Shown in pieces: positions 39,755 to 53,481 of a stretch of DNA of 64,000 nucleotides (its first letter is position 1; every line of letters starts with the position of its first letter). Both the position numbers and the translations under genes were made by a program. Origin of the DNA: Euwallacea fornicatus (Eukaryota > Arthropoda > Insecta > Coleoptera > Curculionidae); contig NW_027096008.1 of the NCBI RefSeq assembly GCF_040115645.1, positions 930,001 through 994,000 of the forward strand, read 5' to 3'. Below the pieces are notes generated by a model. It was not told the origin of the DNA. It saw nothing but the letters and a program-made list of their open reading frames with translations, and made no database searches.

Positions 39755-41866
39755 CCAAGAAAAATAGTACTTTATATGCTCAAACACACATATTTTGTGA
39801 CTTTTCAAACTTTGAAGCTCGATAACTTTGGCAAATGTGGACCAAATTTGTTAACCAAAGTGTCTAATTAATCAGCTCGACGAGATCTTTAAAATGGCAC
39901 AACAATTCATAATTGCATCTTGTTGAATTTCCAAGAAAAATAGTACTTTATATGCTCAAACACACATATTTTGTGACTTTTCAAACTTTGAAGCTCGATA
40001 GCTTCGGCAAATGAAGACCAAATTTGTTAAACAAAGTGTCTAATTAATCAGCTCGACAAGGTTATGAAGATGTCACAACACACCATGATTACATCTTGTT
40101 GAACTTCCAAGAAAAATAGTACTTTATGTGCTCAAACACACATATTTTGTGACTTTTCAAATTTTGAAGCTCGATAACTTCGGCAAATGAGGACCAAATT
40201 TGTTAAACAGAGTGTCAAATTAATCAGCTCGACGAGATTTTGAATATGTCACAACACATCATAATTGCATCTTGTTGAATTTCCAAGAAAAATAGTACTT
40301 TATGTGCTCAAACACACATATTTTGTGACTTTTAAAACTCTGAAGCTCGATAACTTTGGCAAATGTTGACCAAATTTGTTACACAAAGTGTCAAAGTAAT
40401 CACCTCAACGCGATTTTGAAGATGTCACAACACATCATGATTACATCTTGTTGAACTTCCAAGAAAAATAGTACTTTATGTGCTCAAACACACAACTTTT
40501 GTGACTTTTCAAACTTTGAAGCTCGATAGCTTCGGCAAATGAGGACCAAATTTGTTAAACAGAGTGTCAAATTAATCAGCTCGACGAGATTTTGAATATG
40601 TCCCAACACATCATGATTGCATCTTGTTGAATTTCCAAGAAAAATAGTACTTTATATGCTCAAACACACATATTTTGTGACTTTTCAAACTTTGAAGCTC
40701 GATAACTTTGGCAAATGTGGACCAAATTTGTTAACCAAAGTGTCAAATTAATCAGCTCGACGAGATCTTTAAAATGACACAACAATTCATAATTGCGTCT
40801 TGTTGAATTTCCAAGAAAAATAGTACTTTATGTGCTCAAACACACATATTTTGTGACTTTTCAAACTTTGAAGCTCGATAGCTTCGGCAAATGAGGACCA
40901 AATTTGTTAACCAAAGTGTCAAATTAATCAGCTCGACGAGATCTTTAAAATGGCACAACAATTCATAATTGCATCTTGTTGAATTTCCAAGAAAAATAGT
41001 ACTTTATGTGCTCAAACACACATATTTTGTGACTTTTCAAACTTTGAAGCTCGATAACTTTGGCAAATGTGGACCAAATTTGTTAACCAAAGTGTCTAAT
41101 TAATCAGCTCGACGAGATTTTGAATATGTCACAACACATCATGATTGCATCTTGTTGAATTTCCAAGAAAAATAGTACTTTATGTGCTCAAACACACATA
41201 TTTTGTGACTTTTCAAACTTTGAAGCTCGATAACTTTGGCAAAAGTGGACCAAATTTGTTAACCAAAGTGTCAAATTAATCAGCTCGACGAGATCTTTAA
41301 AATGACACAACAATTCATGATTGCATCTTGTTGAATTTCCAAGAAAAATAGTACTTTATATGCTCAAACACACATATTTTGTGACTTTTCAAACTTTGAA
41401 GCTCGATAACTTTGGCAAATGTGGACCAAATTTGTTAACCAAAGTGTCTAATTAATCAGCTCGACGAGATTTTGAATATGTCACAACACATCATGATTGC
41501 ATCTTGTTGAATTTCCAAGAAAAATAGTACTTTATGTGCTCAAACACACATATTTTGTGACTTTTCAAACTTTGAAGCTCGATAACTTTGGCAAAAGTGG
41601 ACCAAATTTGTTAACCAAAGTGTCAAATTAATCAGCTCGACGAGATCTTTAAAATGACACAACAATTCATGATTGCATCTTGTTGAATTTCCAAGAAAAA
41701 TAGTACTTTATGTGCTCAAACACACAACTTTTGTGACTTTTCAAACTTTGAAGCTCGATAGCTTCGGCAAATGAGGACCAAATTTGTTAAACAGAGTGTA
41801 AAATTAATCAGCTCGACGAGATTTTGAATATGTCACAAAACATCATGATTGCATCTTGTTGAATTT
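39403..41866 (+). repeat. 14-monomer segment, copy 1, 2,816-bp (16-monomer) spacing
   Basis: Matches 42,219-44,682, overlapping the 10-monomer pair. The TCTAATTAATC + AAGGTTATG monomer (40039/42855) and AACGCGAT (40407/43223) are 2,816 bp apart. The match ends where 41,867 begins with CCTAG and 44,683 with CCAAG and a different interior. This duplication followed the 10-monomer duplication, because it copies its junction. Confidence 0.88.
39755..41514 (+). repeat. 1,760-bp (10-monomer) tandem repeat, copy 2
   Basis: Second copy of the 37,995 unit. Its last monomer (41,339) begins like 39,579 but switches to the GATTTTGAATATG 3' type after CTCGACGAG, so it is a hybrid at the junction. Its second monomer has TCTAATTAATC with AAGGTTATG, a combination shared only with 42,747. 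Confidence 0.9.
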
Positions 41867-42218
41867 CCTAGAAAAATAGTACTTTATGTGCTCAAACACA
41901 CATATTTTGTGACTTTTCAAACTTTGAAGCTCGATAACTTTGGCAAAAGTGGACCAAATTTGTTAACCAAAGTGTCAAATTAATCAGCTCGACGAGATCT
42001 TTAAAATGACACAACAATTCATGATTGCATCTTGTTGAATTTCCAAGAAAAATAGTACTTTATATGCTCAAACACACATATTTTGTGACTTTTCAAACTT
42101 TGAAGCTCGATAACTTTGGCAAATGTGGACCAAATTTGTTAACCAAAGTGTCTAATTAATCAGCTCGACGAGATTTTGAATATGTCACAACACATCATGA
42201 TTGCATCTTGTTGAATTT

Positions 42219-44682
42219 CCAAGAAAAATAGTACTTTATGTGCTCAAACACACATATTTTGTGACTTTTCAAACTTTGAAGCTCGATAACTTTGGCAAAA
42301 GTGGACCAAATTTGTTAACCAAAGTGTCAAATTAATCAGCTCGACGAGATCTTTAAAATGACACAACAATTCATGATTGCATCTTGTTGAATTTCCAAGA
42401 AAAATAGTACTTTATATGCTCAAACACACATATTTTGTGACTTTTCAAACTTTGAAGCTCGATAACTTTGGCAAATGTGGACCAAATTTGTTAACCAAAG
42501 TGTCTAATTAATCAGCTCGACGAGATCTTTAAAATGGCACAACAATTCATAATTGCATCTTGTTGAATTTCCAAGAAAAATAGTACTTTATATGCTCAAA
42601 CACACATATTTTGTGACTTTTCAAACTTTGAAGCTCGATAACTTTGGCAAATGTGGACCAAATTTGTTAACCAAAGTGTCTAATTAATCAGCTCGACGAG
42701 ATCTTTAAAATGGCACAACAATTCATAATTGCATCTTGTTGAATTTCCAAGAAAAATAGTACTTTATATGCTCAAACACACATATTTTGTGACTTTTCAA
42801 ACTTTGAAGCTCGATAGCTTCGGCAAATGAAGACCAAATTTGTTAAACAAAGTGTCTAATTAATCAGCTCGACAAGGTTATGAAGATGTCACAACACACC
42901 ATGATTACATCTTGTTGAACTTCCAAGAAAAATAGTACTTTATGTGCTCAAACACACATATTTTGTGACTTTTCAAATTTTGAAGCTCGATAACTTCGGC
43001 AAATGAGGACCAAATTTGTTAAACAGAGTGTCAAATTAATCAGCTCGACGAGATTTTGAATATGTCACAACACATCATAATTGCATCTTGTTGAATTTCC
43101 AAGAAAAATAGTACTTTATGTGCTCAAACACACATATTTTGTGACTTTTAAAACTCTGAAGCTCGATAACTTTGGCAAATGTTGACCAAATTTGTTACAC
43201 AAAGTGTCAAAGTAATCACCTCAACGCGATTTTGAAGATGTCACAACACATCATGATTACATCTTGTTGAACTTCCAAGAAAAATAGTACTTTATGTGCT
43301 CAAACACACAACTTTTGTGACTTTTCAAACTTTGAAGCTCGATAGCTTCGGCAAATGAGGACCAAATTTGTTAAACAGAGTGTCAAATTAATCAGCTCGA
43401 CGAGATTTTGAATATGTCCCAACACATCATGATTGCATCTTGTTGAATTTCCAAGAAAAATAGTACTTTATATGCTCAAACACACATATTTTGTGACTTT
43501 TCAAACTTTGAAGCTCGATAACTTTGGCAAATGTGGACCAAATTTGTTAACCAAAGTGTCAAATTAATCAGCTCGACGAGATCTTTAAAATGACACAACA
43601 ATTCATAATTGCGTCTTGTTGAATTTCCAAGAAAAATAGTACTTTATGTGCTCAAACACACATATTTTGTGACTTTTCAAACTTTGAAGCTCGATAGCTT
43701 CGGCAAATGAGGACCAAATTTGTTAACCAAAGTGTCAAATTAATCAGCTCGACGAGATCTTTAAAATGGCACAACAATTCATAATTGCATCTTGTTGAAT
43801 TTCCAAGAAAAATAGTACTTTATGTGCTCAAACACACATATTTTGTGACTTTTCAAACTTTGAAGCTCGATAACTTTGGCAAATGTGGACCAAATTTGTT
43901 AACCAAAGTGTCTAATTAATCAGCTCGACGAGATTTTGAATATGTCACAACACATCATGATTGCATCTTGTTGAATTTCCAAGAAAAATAGTACTTTATG
44001 TGCTCAAACACACATATTTTGTGACTTTTCAAACTTTGAAGCTCGATAACTTTGGCAAAAGTGGACCAAATTTGTTAACCAAAGTGTCAAATTAATCAGC
44101 TCGACGAGATCTTTAAAATGACACAACAATTCATGATTGCATCTTGTTGAATTTCCAAGAAAAATAGTACTTTATATGCTCAAACACACATATTTTGTGA
44201 CTTTTCAAACTTTGAAGCTCGATAACTTTGGCAAATGTGGACCAAATTTGTTAACCAAAGTGTCTAATTAATCAGCTCGACGAGATTTTGAATATGTCAC
44301 AACACATCATGATTGCATCTTGTTGAATTTCCAAGAAAAATAGTACTTTATGTGCTCAAACACACATATTTTGTGACTTTTCAAACTTTGAAGCTCGATA
44401 ACTTTGGCAAAAGTGGACCAAATTTGTTAACCAAAGTGTCAAATTAATCAGCTCGACGAGATCTTTAAAATGACACAACAATTCATGATTGCATCTTGTT
44501 GAATTTCCAAGAAAAATAGTACTTTATGTGCTCAAACACACAACTTTTGTGACTTTTCAAACTTTGAAGCTCGATAGCTTCGGCAAATGAGGACCAAATT
44601 TGTTAAACAGAGTGTAAAATTAATCAGCTCGACGAGATTTTGAATATGTCACAAAACATCATGATTGCATCTTGTTGAATTT
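42219..44682 (+). repeat. 14-monomer segment, copy 2, 2,816-bp (16-monomer) spacing
   Basis: Second copy of 39,403-41,866. The two intervening monomers (41,867-42,218) repeat patterns already present at 41,339-41,690. No difference from copy 1 was noticed within the compared markers. Confidence 0.88.
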
Positions 44683-47600
44683 CCAAGAAAAATAGTACTT
44701 TATATGCTCAAACACACATATTTTGTGACTTTTCAAACTTTGAAGCTCGATAACTTTGGCAAATGTGGACCAAATTTGTTAACCAAAGTGTCAAATTAAT
44801 CAGCTCGACGAGATCTTTAAAATGACACAACAATTCATAATTGCATCTTGTTGAATTTCCAAGAAAAATAGTACTTTATGTGCACAAACACACAACTTTT
44901 GTGACTTTTCCAATTTTGAAGCTCGATAACTTTGGCAAATGTGGACCAAATTTGTTAACCAAAGTGTCAAATTAATCAGCTCGAAGAGATCTTTAAAATG
45001 GCACAACAATTAATAATTGCATCTTGTTGAATTTCCAAGAAAAATAGTACTTTATATGCTCAAACACACATATTTTGTGACTTTTCAAACTTTGAAGCTC
45101 GATAACTTTGGCAAATGTGGACCAAATTTGTTAACCAAAGTGTCTAATTAATCAGCTCGACGAGATCTTTAAAATGGCACAACAATTCATAATTGCATCT
45201 TGTTGAATTTCCAAGAAAAATAGTACTTTATATGCTCAAACACACATATTTTGTGACTTTTCAAACTTTGAAGCTCGATAGCTTCGGCAAATGAAGACCA
45301 AATTTGTTAAACAAAGTGTCAAATTAATCAGCTCGACAAGGTTATGAAGATGTCACAACACACCATGATTACATCTTGTTGAACTTCCAAGAAAAATAGT
45401 ACTTTATGTGCTCAAACACACATATTTTGTGACTTTTCAAATTTTGAAGCTCGATAACTTCGGCAAATGAGGACCAAATTTGTTAAACAGAGTGTCAAAT
45501 TAATCAGCTCGACGAGATTTTGAATATGTCACAACACATCATAATTGCATCTTGTTGAATTTCCAAGAAAAATAGTACTTTATGTGCTCAAACACACATA
45601 TTTTGTGACTTTTCAAACTTTGAAGCTCGATAACTTTGGCAAATGTGGACCAAATTTGTTAACCAAAGTGTCAAATTAATCAGCTCGACGAGATCTTTAA
45701 AATGACACAACAATTCATAATTGCGTCTTGTTGAATTTCCAAGAAAAATAGTACTTTATGTGCTCAAACACACATATTTTGTGACTTTTCAAACTTTGAA
45801 GCTCGACAGCTTCGGCAAATGAAGACCAAATTTGTTAAACAAAGTGTCAAATTAATCAGCTCGACGTGATTTTGAATATGTCACAACAAATCATGATTGC
45901 ATCTTGTTGAATTTCCAAGAAAAATAGTACTTTATGTGCTCAAACACACAACTTTTGTGACTTTTCAAATTTTGAAGCTCGATAGCTTCGGCAAATGAGG
46001 ACCAAATTTGTTAACCAAAGTGTCAAATTAATCAGCTCGACGAGATCTTTAAAATGGCACAACAATTCATAATTGCATCTTGTTGAATTTCCAAGAAAAA
46101 TAGTACTTTATATGCTCAAACACACATATTTTGTGACTTTTCAAACTTTGAAGCTCGATAACTTTGGCAAATGTGGACCAAATTTGTTAACCAAAGTGTC
46201 AAATTAATCAGCTCGACGAGATCTTTAAAATGACACAACAATTCATAATTGCGTCTTGTTGAATTTCCAAGAAAAATAGTACTTTATGTGCTCAAACACA
46301 CATATTTTGTGACTTTTCAAACTTTGAAGCTCGATAACTTTGGCAAATGTGGACCAAATTTGTTAACCAAAGTGTCAAATTAATCAGCTCGACGAGATCT
46401 TTAAAATGACACAACAATTCATAATTGCGTCTTGTTGAATTTCCAAGAAAAATAGTACTTTATGTGCTCAAACACACATATTTTGTGACTTTTCAAACTT
46501 TGAAGCTCGATAGCTTCGGCAAATGAGGACCAAATTTGTTAAACAGAGTGTAAAATTAATCAGCTCGACGAGATTTTGAATATGTCCCAACACATCATGA
46601 TTGCATCTTGTTGAATTTCCAAGAAAAATAGTACTTTATGTGCTCAAACACAGATATTTTGTGACTTTTCACACTTTGAAGCTCGATAACTTTGGCAAAT
46701 GAGGACCAAATTTGTTAAACAGAGTGTAAAATTAATCAGCTCGACGAGATTTTGAATATGTCCCAACACATCATGATTGCATCTTGTTGAATTTCCAAGA
46801 AAAATAGTACTTTATGTGCTCAAACACAGATATTTTGTGACTTTTCACACTTTGAAGCTCGATAACTTTGGCAAATGTTGACCAAATTTGTTAAACAAAG
46901 TGTCAAATTAATCAGCTCGACGAGATTTTGAATATGTCACAACACATCATGATTGCATCTTGTTGAATTTCCAAGAAAAATAGTACTTTATGTGCTCAAA
47001 CACACATATTTTGTGACTTTTCAAACTTTGAAGCTCGATAACTTTGGCAAAAGTGGACCAAATTTGTTAACCAAAGTGTCAAATTAATCAGCTCGACGAG
47101 ATCTTTAAAATGACACAACAATTCATGATTGCATCTTGTTGAATTTCCAAGAAAAATAGTACTTTATGTGCTCAAACACACAACTTTTGTGACTTTTCAA
47201 ACTTTGAAGCTCGATAGCTTCGGCAAATGAGGACCAAATTTGTTAAACAAAGTGTCAAATTAATCAGCTCGACAAGGTTATGAAGATGTCACAACACACC
47301 ATGATTACATCTTGTTGAACTTCCAAGAAAAATAGTACTTTATGTGCTCAAACACACAACTTTTGTGACTTTTCAAACTTTGAAGCTCGATAGCTTCGGC
47401 AAATGAAGACCAAATTTGTTAAACAAAGTGTCAAATTAATCAGCTCGACAAGGTTATGAAGATGTCACAACACACCATGATTACATCTTGTTGAACTTCC
47501 AAGAAAAATAGTACTTTATGTGCTCAAACACACAACTTTTGTGACTTTTCAAACTTTGAAGCTCGATAACTTTGGCAAAAGTGGACCAAATTTGTTAACC

Positions 47601-50137
47601 AAAGTGTCAAATTAATCAGCTCGACGAGATCTTTAAAATGACACAACAATTCATGATTGCATCTTGTTGAATTTCCAAGAAAAATAGTACTTTATGTGCT
47701 CAAACACACAACTTTTGTGACTTTTCAAACTTTGAAGCTCGATAGCTTCGGCAAATGAGGACCAAATTTGTTAAACAAAGTGTCAAATTAATCAGCTCGA
47801 CAAGGTTATGAAGATGTCACAACACACCATGATTACATCTTGTTGAACTTCCAAGAAAAATAGTACTTTATGTGCTCAAACACACAACTTTTGTGACTTT
47901 TCAAACTTTGAAGCTCGATAGCTTCGGCAAATGAAGACCAAATTTGTTAAACAAAGTGTCAAATTAATCAGCTCGACAAGGTTATGAAGATGTCACAACA
48001 CACCATGATTACATCTTGTTGAACTTCCAAGAAAAATAGTACTTTATGTGCTCAAACACACATATTTTGTGACTTTTCAAACTTTGAAGCTCGATAACTT
48101 CGGCAAATGTGGACCAAATTTCTTAAACAAAGTGTCAAATTAATCAGCTCATCGAGATTTTGAAGATGTCACAAAACATCATGATTGCATCTTGTTGAAT
48201 TTCCAAGAAAAATAGTACTTTATGTGCTCAAACACAGATATTTTGTGACTTTTCAAACTTTGAAGCTCGATAACTTTGGCAAATGTTGACCAAATTTGTT
48301 AAACAAAGTGTCAAATTAATCAGCTCGACGAGATTTTGAATATGTCACAACACATCATGATTGCATCTTGTTGAATTTCCAAGAAAAATAGTACTTTATG
48401 TGCTCAAACACACATATTTTGTGACTTTTCAAACTTTGAAGCTCGATAACTTTGGCAAAAGTGGACCAAATTTGTTAACCAAAGTGTCAAATTAATCAGC
48501 TCGACGAGATCTTTAAAATGACACAACAATTCATGATTGCATCTTGTTGAATTTCCAAGAAAAATAGTACTTTATGTGCTCAAACACACAACTTTTTGTG
48601 ACTTTTCAAACTTTGAAGCTCGATAGCTTCGGCAAATGAAGACCAAATTTGTTAAACAAAGTGTCAAATTAATCAGCTCGACAAGGTTATGAAGATGTCA
48701 CAACACACCATGATTACATCTTGTTGAACTTCCAAGAAAAATAGTACTTTATGTGCTCAAACACACAACTTTTGTGACTTTTCAAACTTTGAAGCTCGAT
48801 AGCTTCGGCAAATGAAGACCAAATTTGTTAAACAAAGTGTCAAATTAATCAGCTCGACAAGGTTATGAAGATGTCACAACACACCATGATTACATCTTGT
48901 TGAACTTCCAAGAAAAATAGTACTTTATGTGCTCAAACACACAACTTTTGTGACTTTTCAAACTTTGAAGCTCGATAGCTTCGGCAAATGAAGACCAAAT
49001 TTGTTAAACAAAGTGTCAAATTAATCAGCTCGACGAGATTTTGAATATGTCACAACACATCATGATTGCATCTTGTTGAATTTCCAAGAAAAATAGTACT
49101 TTATGTGCTCAAACACACAACTTGTGTGACTTCAAATTTTGAAGCTCGATAGCTTCGGCAAATGAAGACCAACTTTGTTAAACAAAGTGTCAAATTAATT
49201 AGCTCGACGAGATTTTGAATATGTCCCAACACATCATGATTGCATCTTGTTGAATTTCCAAGAAAAATAGTACTTTATGTGCTCAAACACACAACTTTTG
49301 TGACTTTTCCAATTTTGAAGCTCGATAACTTTGGCAAATGTGGACCAAATTTGTTAACCAAAGTGTCAAATTAATCAGCTCGACGAGATCTTTAAAATGG
49401 CACAACAATTCATGATTACATCTTGTTGAACTTCCAAGAAAAATAGTACTTTATGTGCTCAAACACACAACTTTTGTGACTTTTCAAATTTTGAAGCTCG
49501 ATAGCTTCGGCAAATGAAGACCAAATTTGTTAACCAAAGTGTCAAATTAATCAGCTCGACGAGATCTTTAAAATGGCACAACAATTCATAATTGCATCTT
49601 GTTGAATTTCCAAGAAAAATAGTACTTTATGTGCTCAAACACACATATTTTGTGACTTTTCAATCTTTGAAGCTCGATAGCTTCGGCAAATGAAGACCAA
49701 ATTTGTTATACAAAGTGTCAAATTAATCAGCTCGACGAGATTTTGAATATGTCACAACACATCATGATTGCATCTTGTTGAATTTCCTAGAAAAATAGTA
49801 CTTTATGTGCTCAAACACACAACTTTTGTGACTTTTCAAACTTTGAAGCTCGATAGCTTCGGCAAATGAAGACCAAATTTGTTAAACAAAGTGTCAAATT
49901 AATCAGCTCGACAAGGTTATGAAGATGTCACAACACAGCATGATTACATCTTGTTGATCTTCCAAGAAAAATAGTACTTTATATGCTCAAACACACAACT
50001 TTTGTGACTTTTCAAACTTTGAAGCTCGATAGCTTCGGCAAATGAAGACCAAATTTGTTAAACAGAGTGTCAAATTAATCAGCTCGACGAGATCTTTAAA
50101 ATGGCACAACAATTAATAATTGCATCTTGTTGAATTT
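44683..50137 (+). repeat. Mosaic stretch of 31 monomers with small local duplications
   Basis: Only satellite monomers, including one 174-bp (49084) and one 177-bp (48555) copy. Local events are visible: adjacent monomers at 46,619 and 46,795 share the private TTCACACTTTG variant, a one-monomer duplication. 47,147-47,674 and 47,675 onward repeat a three-monomer pattern (528 bp) of TGAGG/AAGGTTATG then TGAAG/AAGGTTATG. Consecutive CATAATTGCGTC monomers lie at 46,2xx-46,4xx. The GTGCACAAAC monomer occurs again near 44,881. Confidence 0.85.
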
Positions 50138-53100
50138 CCAAGAAAAATAGTACTTTATATGCTCAAACACACATATTTTGTGACTTTTCAAACTTTGAAG
50201 CTCGATAACTTTGGCAAATGTGGACCAAATTTGTTAACCAAAGTGTCTAATTAATCAGCTCGACGAGATCTTTAAAATGGCACAACAATTCATAATTGCA
50301 TCTTGTTGAATTTCCAAGAAAAATAGTACTTTATATGCTCAAACACACATATTTTGTGACTTTTCAAACTTTGAAGCTCGATAGCTTCGGCAAATGAAGA
50401 CCAAATTTGTTAAACAAAGTGTCAAATTAATCAGCTCGACAAGGTTATGAAGATGTCACAACACACCATGATTACATCTTGTTGAACTTCCAAGAAAAAT
50501 AGTACTTTATGTGCTCAAACACACATATTTTGTGACTTTTCAAATTTTGAAGCTCGATAACTTCGGCAAATGAGGACCAAATTTGTTAAACAGAGTGTCA
50601 AATTAATCAGCTCGACGAGATTTTGAATATGTCACAACACATCATAATTGCATCTTGTTGAATTTCCAAGAAAAATAGTACTTTATGTGCTCAAACACAC
50701 ATATTTTGTGACTTTTAAAACTCTGAAGCTCGATAACTTTGGCAAATGTTGACCAAATTTGTTACACAAAGTGTCAAAGTAATCACCTCAACGAGATTTT
50801 GAAGATGTCACAACACATCATGATTACATCTTGTTGAACTTCCAAGAAAAATAGTACTTTATGTGCTCAAACACACAACTTTTGTGACTTTTCAAACTTT
50901 GAAGCTCGATAGCTTCGGCAAATGAGGACCAAATTTGTTAAACAGAGTGTCAAATTAATCAGCTCGACGAGATTTTGAATATGTCCCAACACATCATGAT
51001 TGCATCTTGTTGAATTTCCAAGAAAAATAGTACTTTATATGCTCAAACACACATATTTTGTGACTTTTCAAACTTTGAAGCTCGATAACTTTGGCAAATG
51101 TGGACCAAATTTGTTAACCAAAGTGTCAAATTAATCAGCTCGACGAGATCTTTAAAATGACACAACAATTCATAATTGCGTCTTGTTGAATTTCCAAGAA
51201 AAATAATACTTTATATGCTCAAACACACATATTTTGTGACTTTTCAAACTTTGAAGCTCGATAGCTTCGGCAAATGAAGACCAAATTTGTTAAACAAAGT
51301 GTCAAATTAATCAGCTCGACAAGGTTATGAAGATGTCACAACACACCATGATTACATCTTGTTGAACTTCCAAGAAAAATAGTACTTTATGTGCTCAAAC
51401 ACACATATTTTGTGACTTTTCAAACTTTGAAGCTCGATAACTTCGGCAAATGTGGACCAAATTTCTTAAACAAAGTGTCAAATTAATCAGCTCATCGAGA
51501 TTTTGAAGATGTCACAAAACATCATGATTGCATCTTGTTGAATTTCCAAGAAAAATAGTACTTTATGTGCTCAAACACACAACTTTTGTGACTTTTCAAA
51601 CTTTGAAGCTCGATAACTTTGGCAAAAGTGGACCAAATTTGTTAACCAAAGTGTCAAATTAATCAGCTCGACGAGATCTTTAAAATGACACAACAATTCA
51701 TGATTGCATCTTGTTGAATTTCCAAGAAAAATAGTACTTTATGTGCTCAAACACACAACTTTTGTGACTTTTCAAACTTTGAAGCTCGATAGCTTCGGCA
51801 AATGAGGACCAAATTTGTTAAACAAAGTGTCAAATTAATCAGCTCGACAAGGTTATGAAGATGTCACAACACACCATGATTACATCTTGTTGAACTTCCA
51901 AGAAAAATAGTACTTTATGTGCTCAAACACACAACTTTTGTTACTTTTCAAACTTTGAAGCTCGATAGCTTCGGCAAATGAAGACCAAATTTGTTAAACA
52001 AAGTGTCAAATTAATCAGCTCGACAAGGTTATGAAGATGTCACAACACACCATGATTACATCTTGTTGAACTTCCAAGAAAAATAGTACTTTATGTGCTC
52101 AAACACACAACTTTTGTGACTTTTCAAACTTTGAAGCTCGATAACTTTGGCAAAAGTGGACCAAATTTGTTAACCAAAGTGTCAAATTAATCAGCTCGAC
52201 GAGATCTTTAAAATGACACAACAATTCATGATTGCATCTTGTTGAATTTCCAAGAAAAATAGTACTTTATGTGCTCAAACACACAACTTTTGTGACTTTT
52301 CAAACTTTGAAGCTCGATAACTTTGGCAAAAGTGGACCAAATTTGTTAACCAAAGTGTCAAATTAATCAGCTCGACGAGATCTTTAAAATGACACAACAA
52401 TTCATGATTGCATCTTGTTGAATTTCCAAGAAAAATAGTACTTTATGTGCTCAAACACACAACTTTTGTGACTTTTCCAATTTTGAAGCTCGATAACTTT
52501 GGCAAATGTGGACCAAATTTGTTAACCAAAGTGTCAAATTAATCAGCTCGACGAGATCTTTAAAATGGCACAACAATTCATGATTACATCTTGTTGAACT
52601 TCCAAGAAAAATAGTACTTTATGTGCTCAAACACACAACTTTTGTGACTTTTCAAATTTTGAAGCTCGATAGCTTCGGCAAATGAAGACCAAATTTGTTA
52701 ACCAAAGTGTCAAATTAATCAGCTCGACGAGATCTTTAAAATGGCACAACAATTCATAATTGCATCTTGTTGAATTTCCAAGAAAAATAGTACTTTATGT
52801 GCTCAAACACACAACTTTTGTGACTTTTCAAATTTTGAAGCTCGATAGCTTCGGCAAATGAAGACCAAATTTGTTAACCAAAGTGTCAAATTAATCAGCT
52901 CGACGAGATCTTTAAAATGGCACAACAATTCATAATTGCATCTTGTTGAATTTCCAAGAAAAATAGTACTTTATGTGCTCAAACACACAACTTTTGTGAC
53001 TTTTCAAATTTTGAAGCTCGATAGCTTCGGCAAATGAAGACCAAATTTGTTATACAAAGTGTCAAATTAATCAGCTCGACGAGATTTTGAATATGTCACA

Positions 53101-53481
53101 ACACATCATGATTGCATCTTGTTGAATTTCCTAGAAAAATAGTACTTTATGTGCTCAAACACACAACTTTTGTGACTTTTCAAACTTTGAAGCTCGATAG
53201 CTTCGGCAAATGAAGACCAAATTTGTTAAACAAAGTGTCAAATTAATCAGCTCGACAAGGTTATGAAGATGTCACAACACAGCATGATTACATCTTGTTG
53301 ATCTTCCAAGAAAAATAGTACTTTATATGCTCAAACACACAACTTTTGTGACTTTTCAAACTTTGAAGCTCGATAACTTTGGCAAATGTGGACCAAATTT
53401 GTTAACCAAAGTGTCTAATTAATCAGCTCGACGAGATCTTTAAAATGGCACAACAATTCATAATTGCATCTTGTTGAATTT
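50138..53481 (+). repeat. 3.3-3.7-kb higher-order unit, version 1 (3,344 bp, 19 monomers)
   Basis: First of four related units. It starts with a TATATG/TCTAATT monomer as does the copy at 53,482. Relative to the next copies it lacks the CTCGACAGC and one TTCCAATTTTG monomer before the TAATACTTTATATG monomer at 51,19x, and lacks the length-variant monomers. The GTTGATCTTCC marker at 49956 and 53300 gives the 3,344-bp spacing. A private GTTACTTTTC variant occurs near 51,939. Confidence 0.85.
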